From Ornithomonoglobus_A sp034090805 (lineage in GTDB: Bacteria > Bacillota > Clostridia > UBA1381), in assembly GCA_034090805.1 (NCBI GenBank), contig JAXDRV010000139.1, forward strand, positions 1-33,808: a stretch of DNA of 33,808 bases, in the 5' to 3' direction. The notes below the pieces were generated by a model. It searched no databases, had not been told where the DNA came from, and was given only the letters and a program-made list of their open reading frames with translations. The number at the start of each line of letters is the position of its first letter. Position 1 is the first letter of the stretch. A program made the translations under genes and the position numbers. Below, one piece after another: positions 6,759 through 17,466 of this stretch.

Positions 6759-9431
6759 ATGATGAAGAAAAGATTGGCAGCACTTTTGGCGGTTACGGCG
6801 ATGCTTTTTGCATATATACCCGCTTATGCCGCACTGACAATGGATGATGTTGTCTTTGAGCTTCAGACGCTTGGCATTATGGAGGGAAATGCCGACGGCG
6901 ATTTTGAGCTGGAAAAGCCTGTAACGAGAGCGGAGTTTGCTGCGATTGCGGCAAGAATGCTCGGTCTCGGAGAGGCTGCGGAATCGTACAGCGGAGCTTC
7001 GCTGTACAGCGATGTTCCGTCGGAGCACTGGGCAAACGGCAGTATCACATTACTTACAAATTACGGAATTATAAGCGGTACGGGTGACGGAAAATTCAGC
7101 CCGGACGCATATCTGAGCTATGAAAGCATCAGTAAAATGACGGTAAGCTGCCTGGGCTACAGCAGCGTTGCGGAAAAAAACGGCGGCTATCCGGGTGGAT
7201 ATACATCTCAGGCACTGACGCTGGGACTTTTGAAAAACGTAAATATAAGCTATCCGTTTACAAGAGAGGCTACGGCACGAATGGTGTACAATGCTCTTTA
7301 CGTTAAGGTTATGACCGAGGTTTACGAAAACGGGCAGGTGAATTACGAGATTTCAAACACAAGACTCAGAGATAAGCTGACAAACGTTGCGGACGGCGCG
7401 ATCGAAAAGCTTGAGGGTATTGTTACCGCAACTCCGGACGCATACATGAACAGTGCTGTTTCAGGAATGGAAAACGATCAGATAGAAATAGACGGCAGAC
7501 TGTATTTCACGTCCGACACGGCGGCGGCTCGGTATATCGGGCAGAGAGTCGTGTATTACGTGAATACCGAGGAGGCAAACAGAATAATCAGCATTCGTCC
7601 GATGGAGGATGGAAATACCGTTGTAAAAATCAAGGCTAAGGATATACGTGATATTGATATGAGCAGCATGACGTATTACACCGGCAGCAGCTCCGTACAT
7701 TCGGTAAAGCTGAGTACTGCGGTCAAGCTGCTTAAGAACAACCGTCCCGCAGCGTTTGACCCGTCGGAGCTTAGATCGCTTGAGCAGGGAGAAATAACCA
7801 TTATCAACAATACCGCAAAAAACAACAGCGATATTGACGTTATTCTGTACAGAAGCTACACAAGCGCAGTTGTCGAGGAGGTAAACGCAGAGCGTGAGAT
7901 GATTTATTTCACAGATGCGGCATTGCCTGACGGCAGCAAGTATATTGATGTAAGCGAGGAAAGAAACGACGACAGGCGTGTTGTGCTTTACAAGGCGGAC
8001 GGAACTCCGGCAACCGCGGCGGACGTGTCAAAGGACAGCCTGATAAGCATAAGCCAAAGCAGTGACAGAACCTTTACCGAGGGTATCATAAGCGATGTAT
8101 ACGAGGAGGGTATGCTCACCTCGTGCAGCAGCGAAATGCTTATCATAAACGGAAACGAATATCCTCTTGAAAGAAAGAGCCTTGCCGATGATGCTGTGTT
8201 CAACAGAACGGTAAGAGTATACATAAACTATATGGGCGAGGCGGCATATATCAAAACCGTGACAACCTCGTCAAGCTACGGATATATTGCAAGGCTTTTC
8301 CATGACGATTCGGGAGTGGGCTACGGCGCAAAGGTTATCGTGCCGGGCAAGCTGACCGAAAAGAAAGAGGAGGAGGAAAACGAAAACGGCGGTGCGGCTA
8401 CGATTATTTCAAAGATTGTCGCACGTAACGAGGCTGTTCAGAACCTGCTCTTTGCGCCTGAGGTATACTATTCCGAATCGGGCAAGCAGAAAAAGGTTGA
8501 CTGCTCGCAGATAGGCGATCTTGCATGGCAGAAAACCGTAAGCTACAGACTTAATTCAAACGGCGAAATCGACAGCATAACCGTACTTGAGCCGGAAAGA
8601 GGCGGTACGCAGAAGGTTTATAATTCATATGAGCGTACCTTTGCAAAGGGCAACGGCACGAACTCGGATAAGGGCGGCTTCGGAGTGGATTTTGAAACAA
8701 GAACGATATGTATTCCCGAAAGCATAGATCCCTCGAACAGAGATTATCTCGCAAACGTTGAAATGAGCAATGGCAAAACGTATAATGTTGTCTGCTACGA
8801 GATGAACGAGGACAGACACATGATGGATTTGATTGTCGTTACCGCTCCGATGACGGGAGATTCTGTCGGAGAGCTTACCGCAACGAGTGACATAGGCTTT
8901 GTTACGAATGTTGTTACGACGTCGGACAGCAATACGGGCGAGGACACAATTCTTGTCACCATGCTTGCGCAGGGTACGGAAAAGGAATACAGCGTAACCG
9001 AGGCATACAGGGACAGCGACAATTATCAGATTCCCTCAAGAGGAAGCCTTGTGGCATATCTGCTTGACAGCAGCGGACAGATAGAGAATATGGAGGTTAT
9101 TAAACGCTACGGAACTCTGCCGCCCTTCGGCACGGACACAAGCGACCCCGATTATACGGTATTTGTCGGATATGCGCTCGGAGCGGACTATAACTTCGTT
9201 TCAAATACGCTTAACAGATGGGTAACAAGGCTTAACGTCGGCACATCGCTCGATGAGGAGTCAAGCACATATTACGAAATATACAAAAACAACACTCCGC
9301 CGGTGTTCATTTATAATTCGGCAAATAAAACGGCGGAATACGGAGATATGAGAGCCATTGCGGCGGGTAGTGACATTGTCAGCATTGTTACGACAAACAA
9401 CAAGGTGCGTGCCGTTGTGGCGATAAGATAG
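6759..9431 (+). CDS. Secreted protein with N-terminal S-layer homology repeats
   Basis: The 890-aa protein begins with a signal peptide (residues 1-24, cleavage near AYA). Three SLH repeats follow at about 26-70 (ending in the VTRAEFAAIAARMLGLG hallmark), 82-128 (FSPDAYLSYESISKM) and 132-182 (FTREATARMVYNALY, a degenerate copy). SLH repeats hold proteins on pyruvylated cell-wall polymers. The remaining 700 residues are rich in Thr, Ser, Asp and Val with short beta-strand patterns and no domain I recognise. There is one charged Glu/Lys-rich insert near residue 535-545 and no C-terminal membrane anchor. It could be an S-layer subunit or a surface scaffold. It is the first gene of a three-gene operon; the stop codon overlaps the ribosome site of the next gene. 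Confidence 0.85.
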   Translation: MMKKRLAALLAVTAMLFAYIPAYAALTMDDVVFELQTLGIMEGNADGDFELEKPVTRAEFAAIAARMLGLGEAAESYSGASLYSDVPSEHWANGSITLLTNYGIISGTGDGKFSPDAYLSYESISKMTVSCLGYSSVAEKNGGYPGGYTSQALTLGLLKNVNISYPFTREATARMVYNALYVKVMTEVYENGQVNYEISNTRLRDKLTNVADGAIEKLEGIVTATPDAYMNSAVSGMENDQIEIDGRLYFTSDTAAARYIGQRVVYYVNTEEANRIISIRPMEDGNTVVKIKAKDIRDIDMSSMTYYTGSSSVHSVKLSTAVKLLKNNRPAAFDPSELRSLEQGEITIINNTAKNNSDIDVILYRSYTSAVVEEVNAEREMIYFTDAALPDGSKYIDVSEERNDDRRVVLYKADGTPATAADVSKDSLISISQSSDRTFTEGIISDVYEEGMLTSCSSEMLIINGNEYPLERKSLADDAVFNRTVRVYINYMGEAAYIKTVTTSSSYGYIARLFHDDSGVGYGAKVIVPGKLTEKKEEEENENGGAATIISKIVARNEAVQNLLFAPEVYYSESGKQKKVDCSQIGDLAWQKTVSYRLNSNGEIDSITVLEPERGGTQKVYNSYERTFAKGNGTNSDKGGFGVDFETRTICIPESIDPSNRDYLANVEMSNGKTYNVVCYEMNEDRHMMDLIVVTAPMTGDSVGELTATSDIGFVTNVVTTSDSNTGEDTILVTMLAQGTEKEYSVTEAYRDSDNYQIPSRGSLVAYLLDSSGQIENMEVIKRYGTLPPFGTDTSDPDYTVFVGYALGADYNFVSNTLNRWVTRLNVGTSLDEESSTYYEIYKNNTPPVFIYNSANKTAEYGDMRAIAAGSDIVSIVTTNNKVRAVVAIR

Positions 9432-9444
9432 GAGGTATGCCGAC

Positions 9445-12400
9445 ATGAAAAATAAAGGAATATTGCGCAGAATGATGGCTGCAGCGGCTGCCGTATCGAT
9501 GATGTGCGGAGCTTTTGCGGGCATAGCCGTAACTGCGGCGGGTGACAAGGATTACGAGCTGATTATTACGGAAGAAACCGGATTTGATGCCAATATGGCA
9601 AAGGCTATGGGATTTTCGTTCAGCACGAACAACATATGGGGACCTGCATTCATTACAGACGCAAATTCGGTAAAGGTTCCGTCCAGACGCTTTACCGAAA
9701 AGGTTTCAACGGAAGATGTTGATATTTTTGAACTTATTTTTGCGAACGATACGGTGAACAATCCCGACGGTAAGACATTTACAGACGGCAAATATGTGTT
9801 TGAAACGGAGTTTGCGGCGATGTATACGTCAACGGGGTATCTGAGCCTAAGCCTTAACGGCACAACGGATACGCTTGTAAACGCAAGAATAGGCTACAGC
9901 GGCTCAACGTCCACAAACAAGGGCACGCTTGCATTTTTCGATGCGGACGGCAATGCAATAGGCAGCTCGTCAGAATTTACGATGAGTAATTTGGCTGCAA
10001 AAAATAACCAGTCGGGCATAGCTGCGTCAATGCAGCATCTTATGGTTGAGGTTGACTTAAGAAACAACACCTTCAGTGCATGGCATTCGGTGGTAAAGAC
10101 CATGGACGGCAGCACGGAGAGCGAATACAAGACATTTGCGGCAAGCGATGACAACAAAATCGTTGATAATCAGCCGCTCAATGCGTCAGGCGCAACAGAG
10201 CTTGTTTCGTTTTCAACGGCTTCCCATATAAATGCGGGAACAAACGGCTTTTGGATTCATTCGGTAAGCCTTGAGGCAGGGGCAAACACTCCCGAAACGC
10301 CTCCTGCGGAAACTTTTGAGCCTGTGCCTGAGGAAACCCCCGAGCCGGGACTTATAGACGAGGTTGATTTTTCGGATATAACCGTTGCAAACAACACCGT
10401 TGACGGCTGGGAATATTACGATAAAGACAGCAAAGCGGAGACGCTGCCGAATATATCGTTTGCAAAAAGCTCAAATTCTCTCGTTATGAAAAAGACGGGT
10501 ACTGACGGCGAAACGGATTATTCGGAGAGATACAGAGCGATGTACCGCTTTAAGGAGGTTGTTGCCTCGGACGAAAATTCAAAGACATTTGTAAGCGATC
10601 TTCAGGGAAAATACAAAATCGTAACCGAGGTTACGCCTAAAATTCAAAGCGGCTCCCAGTTCCAGTCCGTTGTTCCGGCAATGGGTGATGCGGGCGGCAA
10701 TCCGACAATTGCGTTTTCGATGTGTATAAACCCGTCAAATAACGTAACGGAGTATATCGCAAGCGACAACAAGCCCGTAATATACGGCAGCTCGATAAAC
10801 AACACAACGGCAAAGCTTGAATATGAGGTTGATACGGAAACGGGTATTATTACGGTAAGCATAAACGGTGCAGCGCCGTATACAGTAAGCAAAACATATC
10901 CCGGCAAGGCACTGCACGGCATAATGTACGTATTAAAGAGCAAGGCTCTTGTAAACGATATGATGACGATAAAGAGCCTGAAATTATACAGAACCGAGGG
11001 CGAAACCACTCCCAATGCGGCTGCGGGCGCAGCGGCGGCTCTTACAACCGATATGCTGACGGATTCACCAAACGAAATAACGGAAAGTCTTAAGGCGCTG
11101 CCCACAGTAGCTGACGGTGCGGAGATAGAGTGGAGCTCATCAAATACCGCGATAATCGGCAATGACGGAAAGCTTGCCGCACAGCCGCTTGACGGTGACG
11201 TACCCGTTACAATGACGGCAAAGCTGACAAAGGACGGTTATACGGCATACAAGACCTTCGGTCTTACAGTGAAAAAGCTCGATACAAACTCATTCAAGAC
11301 GCTTGATAATATGGACTTTACGGACGAAAACGACACAGTGTTTACCGACAACGGCGGTACGCACAGCGTGACCGGGGACGGAACGATTGTCCTGTCGAGA
11401 ACGTCATCCTCGCAGTCGCCGAAGGTTCGGCTGTATCCCTCATGGGGAGATAAGCAGTTTGCGGCAACCGGCTTATGGGTATTTGAAACAGAGGTAAATA
11501 TGATGGACAGCAAATACCAAAAGGCGGAAATTGTGCTTTACGATGAAAGCGGCGCAAGGATAACGTCATTTTACACAACGAACAAAAACAGCGGAAATGC
11601 CGTGCTTACCGGAGTTTCAAGACCCTCTGCATCCGCCGATGCGGTTCATACGGAGCTTGACAGCGGCTCAAAGTCGGGCATGAATATGCGCATAAGAGCA
11701 ATGTTTGATACGGAAACACAGATGATGTCGATCTATGCCGCATTAAACGGCGCAGCGGAATATACTCCGATTGCGGAAAATGCACTCACAAGAGAAGATT
11801 CCGAAAAGCTTTCATATATAGATATTGCGGCAAACAGCGACAATAACCAAGGCGATCCGTCCCTGTGCGGTTCGATTGAAATAAAGAATGTGACGCTCAA
11901 GACCGTTGACTCAAATAAGCTTTCTCTTGCCGACAAAAACATGAACTACGGCGGAAAGGTAGAGGCTTTGGGCGGAATTATAAAGGAAAGCGTAAGCCTG
12001 AAATCAGACGTATATCCGGGAACAAGCGTTCAATGGACATCGTCTAATCCCGAAATACTCACAAGTGACGGTCAGCTTAATACGGGAGCATACAAGGAGG
12101 ACACCCCGGTAACTCTCACATATAGGCTTTCTCTTGACGGTACTGATGAGTATATCGAAAAAACGTATGACCTTACTGCTATATACGTTGACGTAAACAA
12201 CATTGCAATAAACAAGACCGCCGATACCGGCAAAATTCAGCCTTTGCCGGGACACAGTCCGAGCAAAGCGGTTGACGGAGCGACAAGCACATGGTGGCAG
12301 ACAATGAGATTTTCGGATTTGCCGTCGTTTACGGTAGACCTGGGCAGACCGGAGGTACTGACCAAGTTAATTATATATGAGGCTCCGATGCTCGGAGGCT

Positions 12401-13533
12401 ATCCGATAAGCGGATACATTATAGAAACCTCAAAGGACGGAAAAACGTGGAAACAGGTATCAAGCGGCACAAAGATAGGCGAGGATCCTGTGGAAACGGC
12501 TATGAATTACAGTGTTGCAAGATATGTGCGTTTTACCGTCACCTCCAAGGACGAAAGCAGCTGTGTGGGCTTAAGAGAGCTTATGGTTTATTCCGCAGTG
12601 ACAAATGAGGAAAAGGCAAAAGCGGATTTGGAGCTGTTAAAGGAGCAGATCGGAGATCTTACAAATATAAGTACAAACAAAACTCTTCCGACCTCGACAC
12701 AGTACGGAAGTACGGTGACATATTCATCATCACTTCCGTCGGCACTTTCGGATACGGGTGTTGTAACTCAGACCTCAGCCGCTCAGAGCGGAAAGCTTAA
12801 GCTTGTCGTAAAGAACGGAGATGATAAGGCTGAAGGCGAAATTCCGTTTACCGTTTCGGCAAAAGCGTCAATTTCCGGCGGCGGCACGGGCGGCGGAGGA
12901 AGTACGGGCGGCTCGTCCTATAACGGCAGCGCAATTCCGGCATATCCTAAGGGAACGGCAGCACCCATTCCCACGGCTGCTCCGCAGACGGGAACATACA
13001 AGGATGTTCCCAAGGATTTCTGGGCATATGATTATATTGAGTCGCTTACCGCTAAGGGAATTATTTCCGGTGACGGATCGGGCGAATACAGACCGAATGA
13101 CAGCATAAGCAGACGTGAATTTGTTAAAATTCTGCTCACTGCATTTGGTATTGACACAAGCAATACAACAAATCCGGGCTTTACCGATGTGGACGAAAAC
13201 GACTGGAGCTATAAATATGTGGCAAAAGCGGTTGAGCTGGGCATAGTCAACGGAGTTTCCGAAAATGAATTTGCGAAAAACAGTCCGATCACGAGAGAGG
13301 ACATAGCCGTTATGTGCGAAAGAGCCATGAAGTCAACGGGCAGAACGCTTGATTTTGCGGCGGGCGAATTTGCGGACAGCGAAAGCATATCCGATTACGC
13401 AGCGGCGGCGGTAAGCGCAATGAGTGCGGCGGGAATTATCGGCGGCTACGACGACAATACCTTCAGACCGAAAAACAATGCTACAAGAGCGGAAACGGCG
13501 AAGATAATATATATGCTTATAAAAGGTGATTAA
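9445..13533 (+). CDS. Large SLH-anchored multidomain surface protein with F5/8-C (CBM32-like) domain
   Basis: The 1362-aa protein has a signal peptide (1 to about 32), a long beta-rich region with two or three lectin/LamG-like segments (about 35-520 and 620-820) and Ig-like domains of the atrophied bacterial type at about 529-613, 828-913 and 1058-1140 (note the EWSSSN, QWTSSN and TYSSSL strands). An F5/8 type C (discoidin, CBM32-like) domain lies at about 917-1049 (NIAINKTADTG, VDLGRPEVLTKLIIYEA, ARYVRFTVTS, LRELMVYS). A Gly/Ser then Pro/Thr linker (1145-1180) leads to three SLH repeats (1182-1362). No catalytic domain is evident, so it probably binds glycans at the cell surface. AGGAGG lies nine bases before the ATG and overlaps the previous stop. 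Confidence 0.85.
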   Translation: MKNKGILRRMMAAAAAVSMMCGAFAGIAVTAAGDKDYELIITEETGFDANMAKAMGFSFSTNNIWGPAFITDANSVKVPSRRFTEKVSTEDVDIFELIFANDTVNNPDGKTFTDGKYVFETEFAAMYTSTGYLSLSLNGTTDTLVNARIGYSGSTSTNKGTLAFFDADGNAIGSSSEFTMSNLAAKNNQSGIAASMQHLMVEVDLRNNTFSAWHSVVKTMDGSTESEYKTFAASDDNKIVDNQPLNASGATELVSFSTASHINAGTNGFWIHSVSLEAGANTPETPPAETFEPVPEETPEPGLIDEVDFSDITVANNTVDGWEYYDKDSKAETLPNISFAKSSNSLVMKKTGTDGETDYSERYRAMYRFKEVVASDENSKTFVSDLQGKYKIVTEVTPKIQSGSQFQSVVPAMGDAGGNPTIAFSMCINPSNNVTEYIASDNKPVIYGSSINNTTAKLEYEVDTETGIITVSINGAAPYTVSKTYPGKALHGIMYVLKSKALVNDMMTIKSLKLYRTEGETTPNAAAGAAAALTTDMLTDSPNEITESLKALPTVADGAEIEWSSSNTAIIGNDGKLAAQPLDGDVPVTMTAKLTKDGYTAYKTFGLTVKKLDTNSFKTLDNMDFTDENDTVFTDNGGTHSVTGDGTIVLSRTSSSQSPKVRLYPSWGDKQFAATGLWVFETEVNMMDSKYQKAEIVLYDESGARITSFYTTNKNSGNAVLTGVSRPSASADAVHTELDSGSKSGMNMRIRAMFDTETQMMSIYAALNGAAEYTPIAENALTREDSEKLSYIDIAANSDNNQGDPSLCGSIEIKNVTLKTVDSNKLSLADKNMNYGGKVEALGGIIKESVSLKSDVYPGTSVQWTSSNPEILTSDGQLNTGAYKEDTPVTLTYRLSLDGTDEYIEKTYDLTAIYVDVNNIAINKTADTGKIQPLPGHSPSKAVDGATSTWWQTMRFSDLPSFTVDLGRPEVLTKLIIYEAPMLGGYPISGYIIETSKDGKTWKQVSSGTKIGEDPVETAMNYSVARYVRFTVTSKDESSCVGLRELMVYSAVTNEEKAKADLELLKEQIGDLTNISTNKTLPTSTQYGSTVTYSSSLPSALSDTGVVTQTSAAQSGKLKLVVKNGDDKAEGEIPFTVSAKASISGGGTGGGGSTGGSSYNGSAIPAYPKGTAAPIPTAAPQTGTYKDVPKDFWAYDYIESLTAKGIISGDGSGEYRPNDSISRREFVKILLTAFGIDTSNTTNPGFTDVDENDWSYKYVAKAVELGIVNGVSENEFAKNSPITREDIAVMCERAMKSTGRTLDFAAGEFADSESISDYAAAAVSAMSAAGIIGGYDDNTFRPKNNATRAETAKIIYMLIKGD

Positions 13534-13534
13534 T

Positions 13535-16500
13535 ATGAAAAAATTATCAAAACTGATTTCATTGATTCTTACGGCGGCATTGCTGGCGGCGGCTTTGCCG
13601 GCTGCCGCCGAGCAGAGTGAGGAAACTGACGTTTTACCCGCAGAGGAAACGGTGCAGAGCATATCCGAGGAAATCGTCGGTGATGCGGAGACACTCGCCG
13701 TAACGGAGGAAAGCGTTTCCGATACGGAGGAAACGGTGACGGTGAATGAGGTATCAGCTTTGGCTGATACGGAGTCTATGTATCCGTACACCGAGGAGCC
13801 TGTCCCGGAGGGCGAATATATTACCAACACCTACGGCTATCCTATTCAAGGCGATCCGTATAATACGAAAAAGGTAAAGCAGGGTGTTGAGTATTCATCG
13901 GGCAAGAAAAAGCTAAATGACGCATTTTGGCTTCGTGACAGCGACTTTTTCGGTGTATGGGACGAGGAAAAGCAAAGCTGGACGACTAAGGGAAAGCTTG
14001 ATTATGACGAATATCCCGGACTGGAGCTTGTCGAAACGGCGGCAATGGCGGGAGATTACGAGCAGGCAAAGCTCGCGTATTACAATTACTACGTTGAAAA
14101 AGAAAAGACAATGAACCGTGCGCAGGTAACGTCCGATACCCTAAAGGATAAAATTACGGCGGATTTACTGTGCAAAAACTTTATGTATAATGCGCAGAGC
14201 GGTATCACGCCTGTTGGCATCATGAATGTGGGCAACACAAAGGAATACAGAGGTGTTGACGTTTCAAGCACGGTGACAAATTATCTCGGAACGAGAGCGG
14301 AGCTTACGTTTTTTGTTCTTGCTACGGATAAAAACGGCGATTGGGCAGAGTTTGACTCAAAGGAGGGCGAAAACAAGCCCTATTTGAGAATCCGTGTTGA
14401 CGGAGCGGAGAGAGTTATATATCCGACCGCAGACACAAACATAAAGGCAGGCGCAAACAAGGGCGTAAACTACGGCGCGGACGAAATTCTGACCGCACGT
14501 GAGGACGAATTCGGAACGACAACCTACAGCCATGACGGTCTTACCGACACAACTCATATATTCGTAAACGAAAACACAAGCAGAATATATATGAAGTTTG
14601 ATGTTTCGGATTTAAAAAAGGGAGATACGATTCAGTCGGCAACGCTTAATCTGTGCGGAAAGAACATGACCGAGGGTCAGAGCCGTGAGGTCGTTGTGAT
14701 GTATTCGGACGACTCCAACTGGGAGGAGAACAAGATAACGTACTCCAACGCAACGGCGCAGGTTATATATTCCTATGACCAGGCGAAGTCGTGGTACTTG
14801 AATCAGCCGATAAGCGCAGGCTACCGCTATCAGGAGGAGCTGTTAAGATTTAACACCTGGTTTGACAAGCTTGTAAAGCTTTATCACTACACAGGTGATG
14901 AAAAATACGCATATACGGCGATACGTCAGTTTATGGACTACATAAACGTAAGAGGTGACGACATATGCTGGCTCAAGTCGCTTGACGTTGCGGTAAGAAC
15001 GCAGTGTATGCCGGGACTGTGGATGCAGCTGCTTGACAGCCGATTCATGAGCCCGGAGGTATTCACCGCATTTATGAAATGGTGCTACGTTCAGGGAACG
15101 GGCGCAAAGTATTTTACACGCAGCGGCAACTGGGGTACATCGGAGAGCTTGGGATTGTATACGCTTACAATAAACTATCCCGAATTTACCGATTCGGAGG
15201 AATGGCTCAACCGTGTGCGTTACCGCTACGAGCAGCTTTCAAACGCAATGACGAAGTCAGACTACGTTTGTACGGAGCTTTCCTTAGGATATACGGACTA
15301 TACTCTTACAACGCTCCTTGACGCAAAGACGGCGGCGGACGATTTGGGAATAGATATGGATCTGTATTCGCCGTACACGCAGAAAACTCTCGATAACATC
15401 GAGCATTTGGGATTGTTTATGTACTGGTCATCGCTGCCGGGAGTAAGCGATAATCAGGTGGGCGACGGCTACAGCCACAGAGGAAACTTTAAAACGAGAA
15501 TGGAAAGTCTCGGAAACTGGTTCCAAAACGAGCAGCTCATATATGCCGCAACGGACGGTGACGATGGCAAAAAGCCCGATTTTACGTCAAAGCTTTTCCC
15601 TGTGGGTAAAAAGGCGGTTATGCGAACGAACTGGTCGACAAAGGCGATGTATTTCTTTACCGATGCGGACGGAGGTGTGGGAAATCATGCCCACCCGGAC
15701 GATAACAGCATAGTTGTTGCGGCGCATGGGCAGTATCTGCTTGTCGACCCGCTTTACGGAACGTATTCGGCAAGTGCGGCAAAGACGTGGCTTACATCGT
15801 CAAAGGCTCATAATATTGTTGTTATGAACGGTAAAAATCAGACAACGGGCGCAAGCGCAAATATCGGAACAATTCCCGAATGGGAAACCAACAACAGCTA
15901 TGATTTTGTGACTACCTCAGCAAAAACTACTACAGATGCAAAGGATTACAAACGAAGTACGTTTTTCTACAGAGATAAGCTGTTTATCGTGAGTGATTAC
16001 ATAATTCCGAACTCCGAAACGGCAAATAACAAGTACGTCCAAAACTGGCACTATCTGCCCGAGGCTGCAATAACCATGGATGAGGAAACGAAGATTGTGA
16101 AAACCAACTTCTTGGGCCCCAATATACAGGTAATACCTGTCGGAGCGGAGCGTTTTGCGAGAGCGGAAACGGTTGACGGACTGTATTCCGAAGGACAGGG
16201 CAGTATCCTTGACGCGAAGTATACCGAATACGAAAAGAGCGGAACGGGGAACATGGTATTTAACACAATACTTCTGCCCGAGGAAACCGGAGAGGACTAC
16301 AAGACGGCGGTAGGAGAGTTAGAGATAAACGGAATGGAGCAAACGGACGCAAGCGCAATGGAGTTTTATCTGACAAGCGGCGTGACCGGCGAAATGACAA
16401 GATACGTTTATTATCTGCTGCATAATTCGGAAAAGAAAACGCTTGTCACGGTTGACGATTTCACAACGGACGCATCCATGTTTTTTGCGGAGCTTGACGC

Positions 16501-17464
16501 AAAGGGAAATATAAAATATCTTGCGCTGCGTGATGCGTCGGAGTGTACGTATAACGGCGGTAAGGTGTTTATGTCCGATTCCGAAACGGAAGAGCTTTGC
16601 GTGAGGACAGACGGTGACTATGTATTTGTTGACGGCTCGCCGCTGACGAATAAAAAGCTTAAAGAGTCTGACACGATGGTGACATCATTTGGCAAAGAAC
16701 CTAAGGTTGTTAAGGTGAACGGTGAGGACGCAGTATTTACGCTGTCAAACGGCGGTGTGTATTTCGGTAATGCTCCCTCGCCCGACCCATCGGCAACACC
16801 GACACCGTCACCCACATCAAAGCCGCCCGTACACGGAGGCGGCAGCTCCGGAGGCGGTGGCGGATTTGCTCCGCCCGTGACCTCAGTGACGCCAAAGCCG
16901 ACTGTATCGCCGTCAGCCGAACCGAGCGGCAATATTATGAACGAGGCTCTTAAAGCGGAAATAGAGAATCACTGGGCAAAGACAGAGATTGAGAGCCTGT
17001 TTGAAAAGGGCATAGTCAAGGGTCAGACGGAAACGACCTTCGGACTTGAAAATCCCATAACGAGAGCGGAATTTATAACGCTGTTGGGAAGAGGACTGGA
17101 GCTTGAGCCGATGGAATATGGCGGTGAATTTAACGATGTAAGCTCCTCCGATTGGTATGCCGGGTATCTCGAGACGGCATACAGAAAGGGGATTTTTGAG
17201 GGATCGGACGGGAATGCCGACCCGAACGGAGAGATTACCCGTGAGCAAATGGCAAAGATGCTGGCGGCAGTATGCGATGACGCAGAGGGAGAGAATGCGG
17301 TATTTAACGACAGCGCAGACATAAGCGCATGGGCAAGAGAGAGTGTGGAGAAGATTTCAAAGGCCGGATTGATGCAAGGGCGCAGCGGCGGATATTTTGC
17401 CCCGAAGGAGCGGACAAAGCGAGCTGAAGCTTTTGCGGTAATTTACAGATTAATTAAAAATTAA
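13535..17464 (+). CDS. SLH-anchored heparinase II/III-like polysaccharide lyase
   Basis: I start the gene at ATG 13535 because AAAAGG lies eight bases upstream; a GTG at 13526 would sit inside this ribosome site. The 1309-aa product has a signal peptide (1-26), an acidic Glu/Thr-rich spacer (27 to about 85) and a heparinase II/III-type helical barrel. A DNRLRE-like insert (about 288-410; VIYPTADTNIKAG, SRIYMKFDVSDL) interrupts the barrel. The catalytic beta-domain follows at about 690-920 (NHAHPDDNSIVVAAHGQYLL, VDPLYGTYS, KAHNIVVMNG). His and Asp in the HAHPDD motif match the metal-site and fold signature of the family, which cleaves uronic-acid polysaccharides by beta-elimination. A Pro/Thr/Ser/Gly linker (1078-1132) and three SLH repeats end the protein. 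Substrate cannot be told from sequence. It begins one base after the previous stop. Confidence 0.87.
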   Translation: MKKLSKLISLILTAALLAAALPAAAEQSEETDVLPAEETVQSISEEIVGDAETLAVTEESVSDTEETVTVNEVSALADTESMYPYTEEPVPEGEYITNTYGYPIQGDPYNTKKVKQGVEYSSGKKKLNDAFWLRDSDFFGVWDEEKQSWTTKGKLDYDEYPGLELVETAAMAGDYEQAKLAYYNYYVEKEKTMNRAQVTSDTLKDKITADLLCKNFMYNAQSGITPVGIMNVGNTKEYRGVDVSSTVTNYLGTRAELTFFVLATDKNGDWAEFDSKEGENKPYLRIRVDGAERVIYPTADTNIKAGANKGVNYGADEILTAREDEFGTTTYSHDGLTDTTHIFVNENTSRIYMKFDVSDLKKGDTIQSATLNLCGKNMTEGQSREVVVMYSDDSNWEENKITYSNATAQVIYSYDQAKSWYLNQPISAGYRYQEELLRFNTWFDKLVKLYHYTGDEKYAYTAIRQFMDYINVRGDDICWLKSLDVAVRTQCMPGLWMQLLDSRFMSPEVFTAFMKWCYVQGTGAKYFTRSGNWGTSESLGLYTLTINYPEFTDSEEWLNRVRYRYEQLSNAMTKSDYVCTELSLGYTDYTLTTLLDAKTAADDLGIDMDLYSPYTQKTLDNIEHLGLFMYWSSLPGVSDNQVGDGYSHRGNFKTRMESLGNWFQNEQLIYAATDGDDGKKPDFTSKLFPVGKKAVMRTNWSTKAMYFFTDADGGVGNHAHPDDNSIVVAAHGQYLLVDPLYGTYSASAAKTWLTSSKAHNIVVMNGKNQTTGASANIGTIPEWETNNSYDFVTTSAKTTTDAKDYKRSTFFYRDKLFIVSDYIIPNSETANNKYVQNWHYLPEAAITMDEETKIVKTNFLGPNIQVIPVGAERFARAETVDGLYSEGQGSILDAKYTEYEKSGTGNMVFNTILLPEETGEDYKTAVGELEINGMEQTDASAMEFYLTSGVTGEMTRYVYYLLHNSEKKTLVTVDDFTTDASMFFAELDAKGNIKYLALRDASECTYNGGKVFMSDSETEELCVRTDGDYVFVDGSPLTNKKLKESDTMVTSFGKEPKVVKVNGEDAVFTLSNGGVYFGNAPSPDPSATPTPSPTSKPPVHGGGSSGGGGGFAPPVTSVTPKPTVSPSAEPSGNIMNEALKAEIENHWAKTEIESLFEKGIVKGQTETTFGLENPITRAEFITLLGRGLELEPMEYGGEFNDVSSSDWYAGYLETAYRKGIFEGSDGNADPNGEITREQMAKMLAAVCDDAEGENAVFNDSADISAWARESVEKISKAGLMQGRSGGYFAPKERTKRAEAFAVIYRLIKN

Positions 17465-17466
17465 AC

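Noticed and set aside
10644..11162. 172-codon minus-strand frame inside the large SLH protein gene
   Set aside because: It is a shadow of an uninterrupted 1362-codon gene and has no start signal or recognisable domain.
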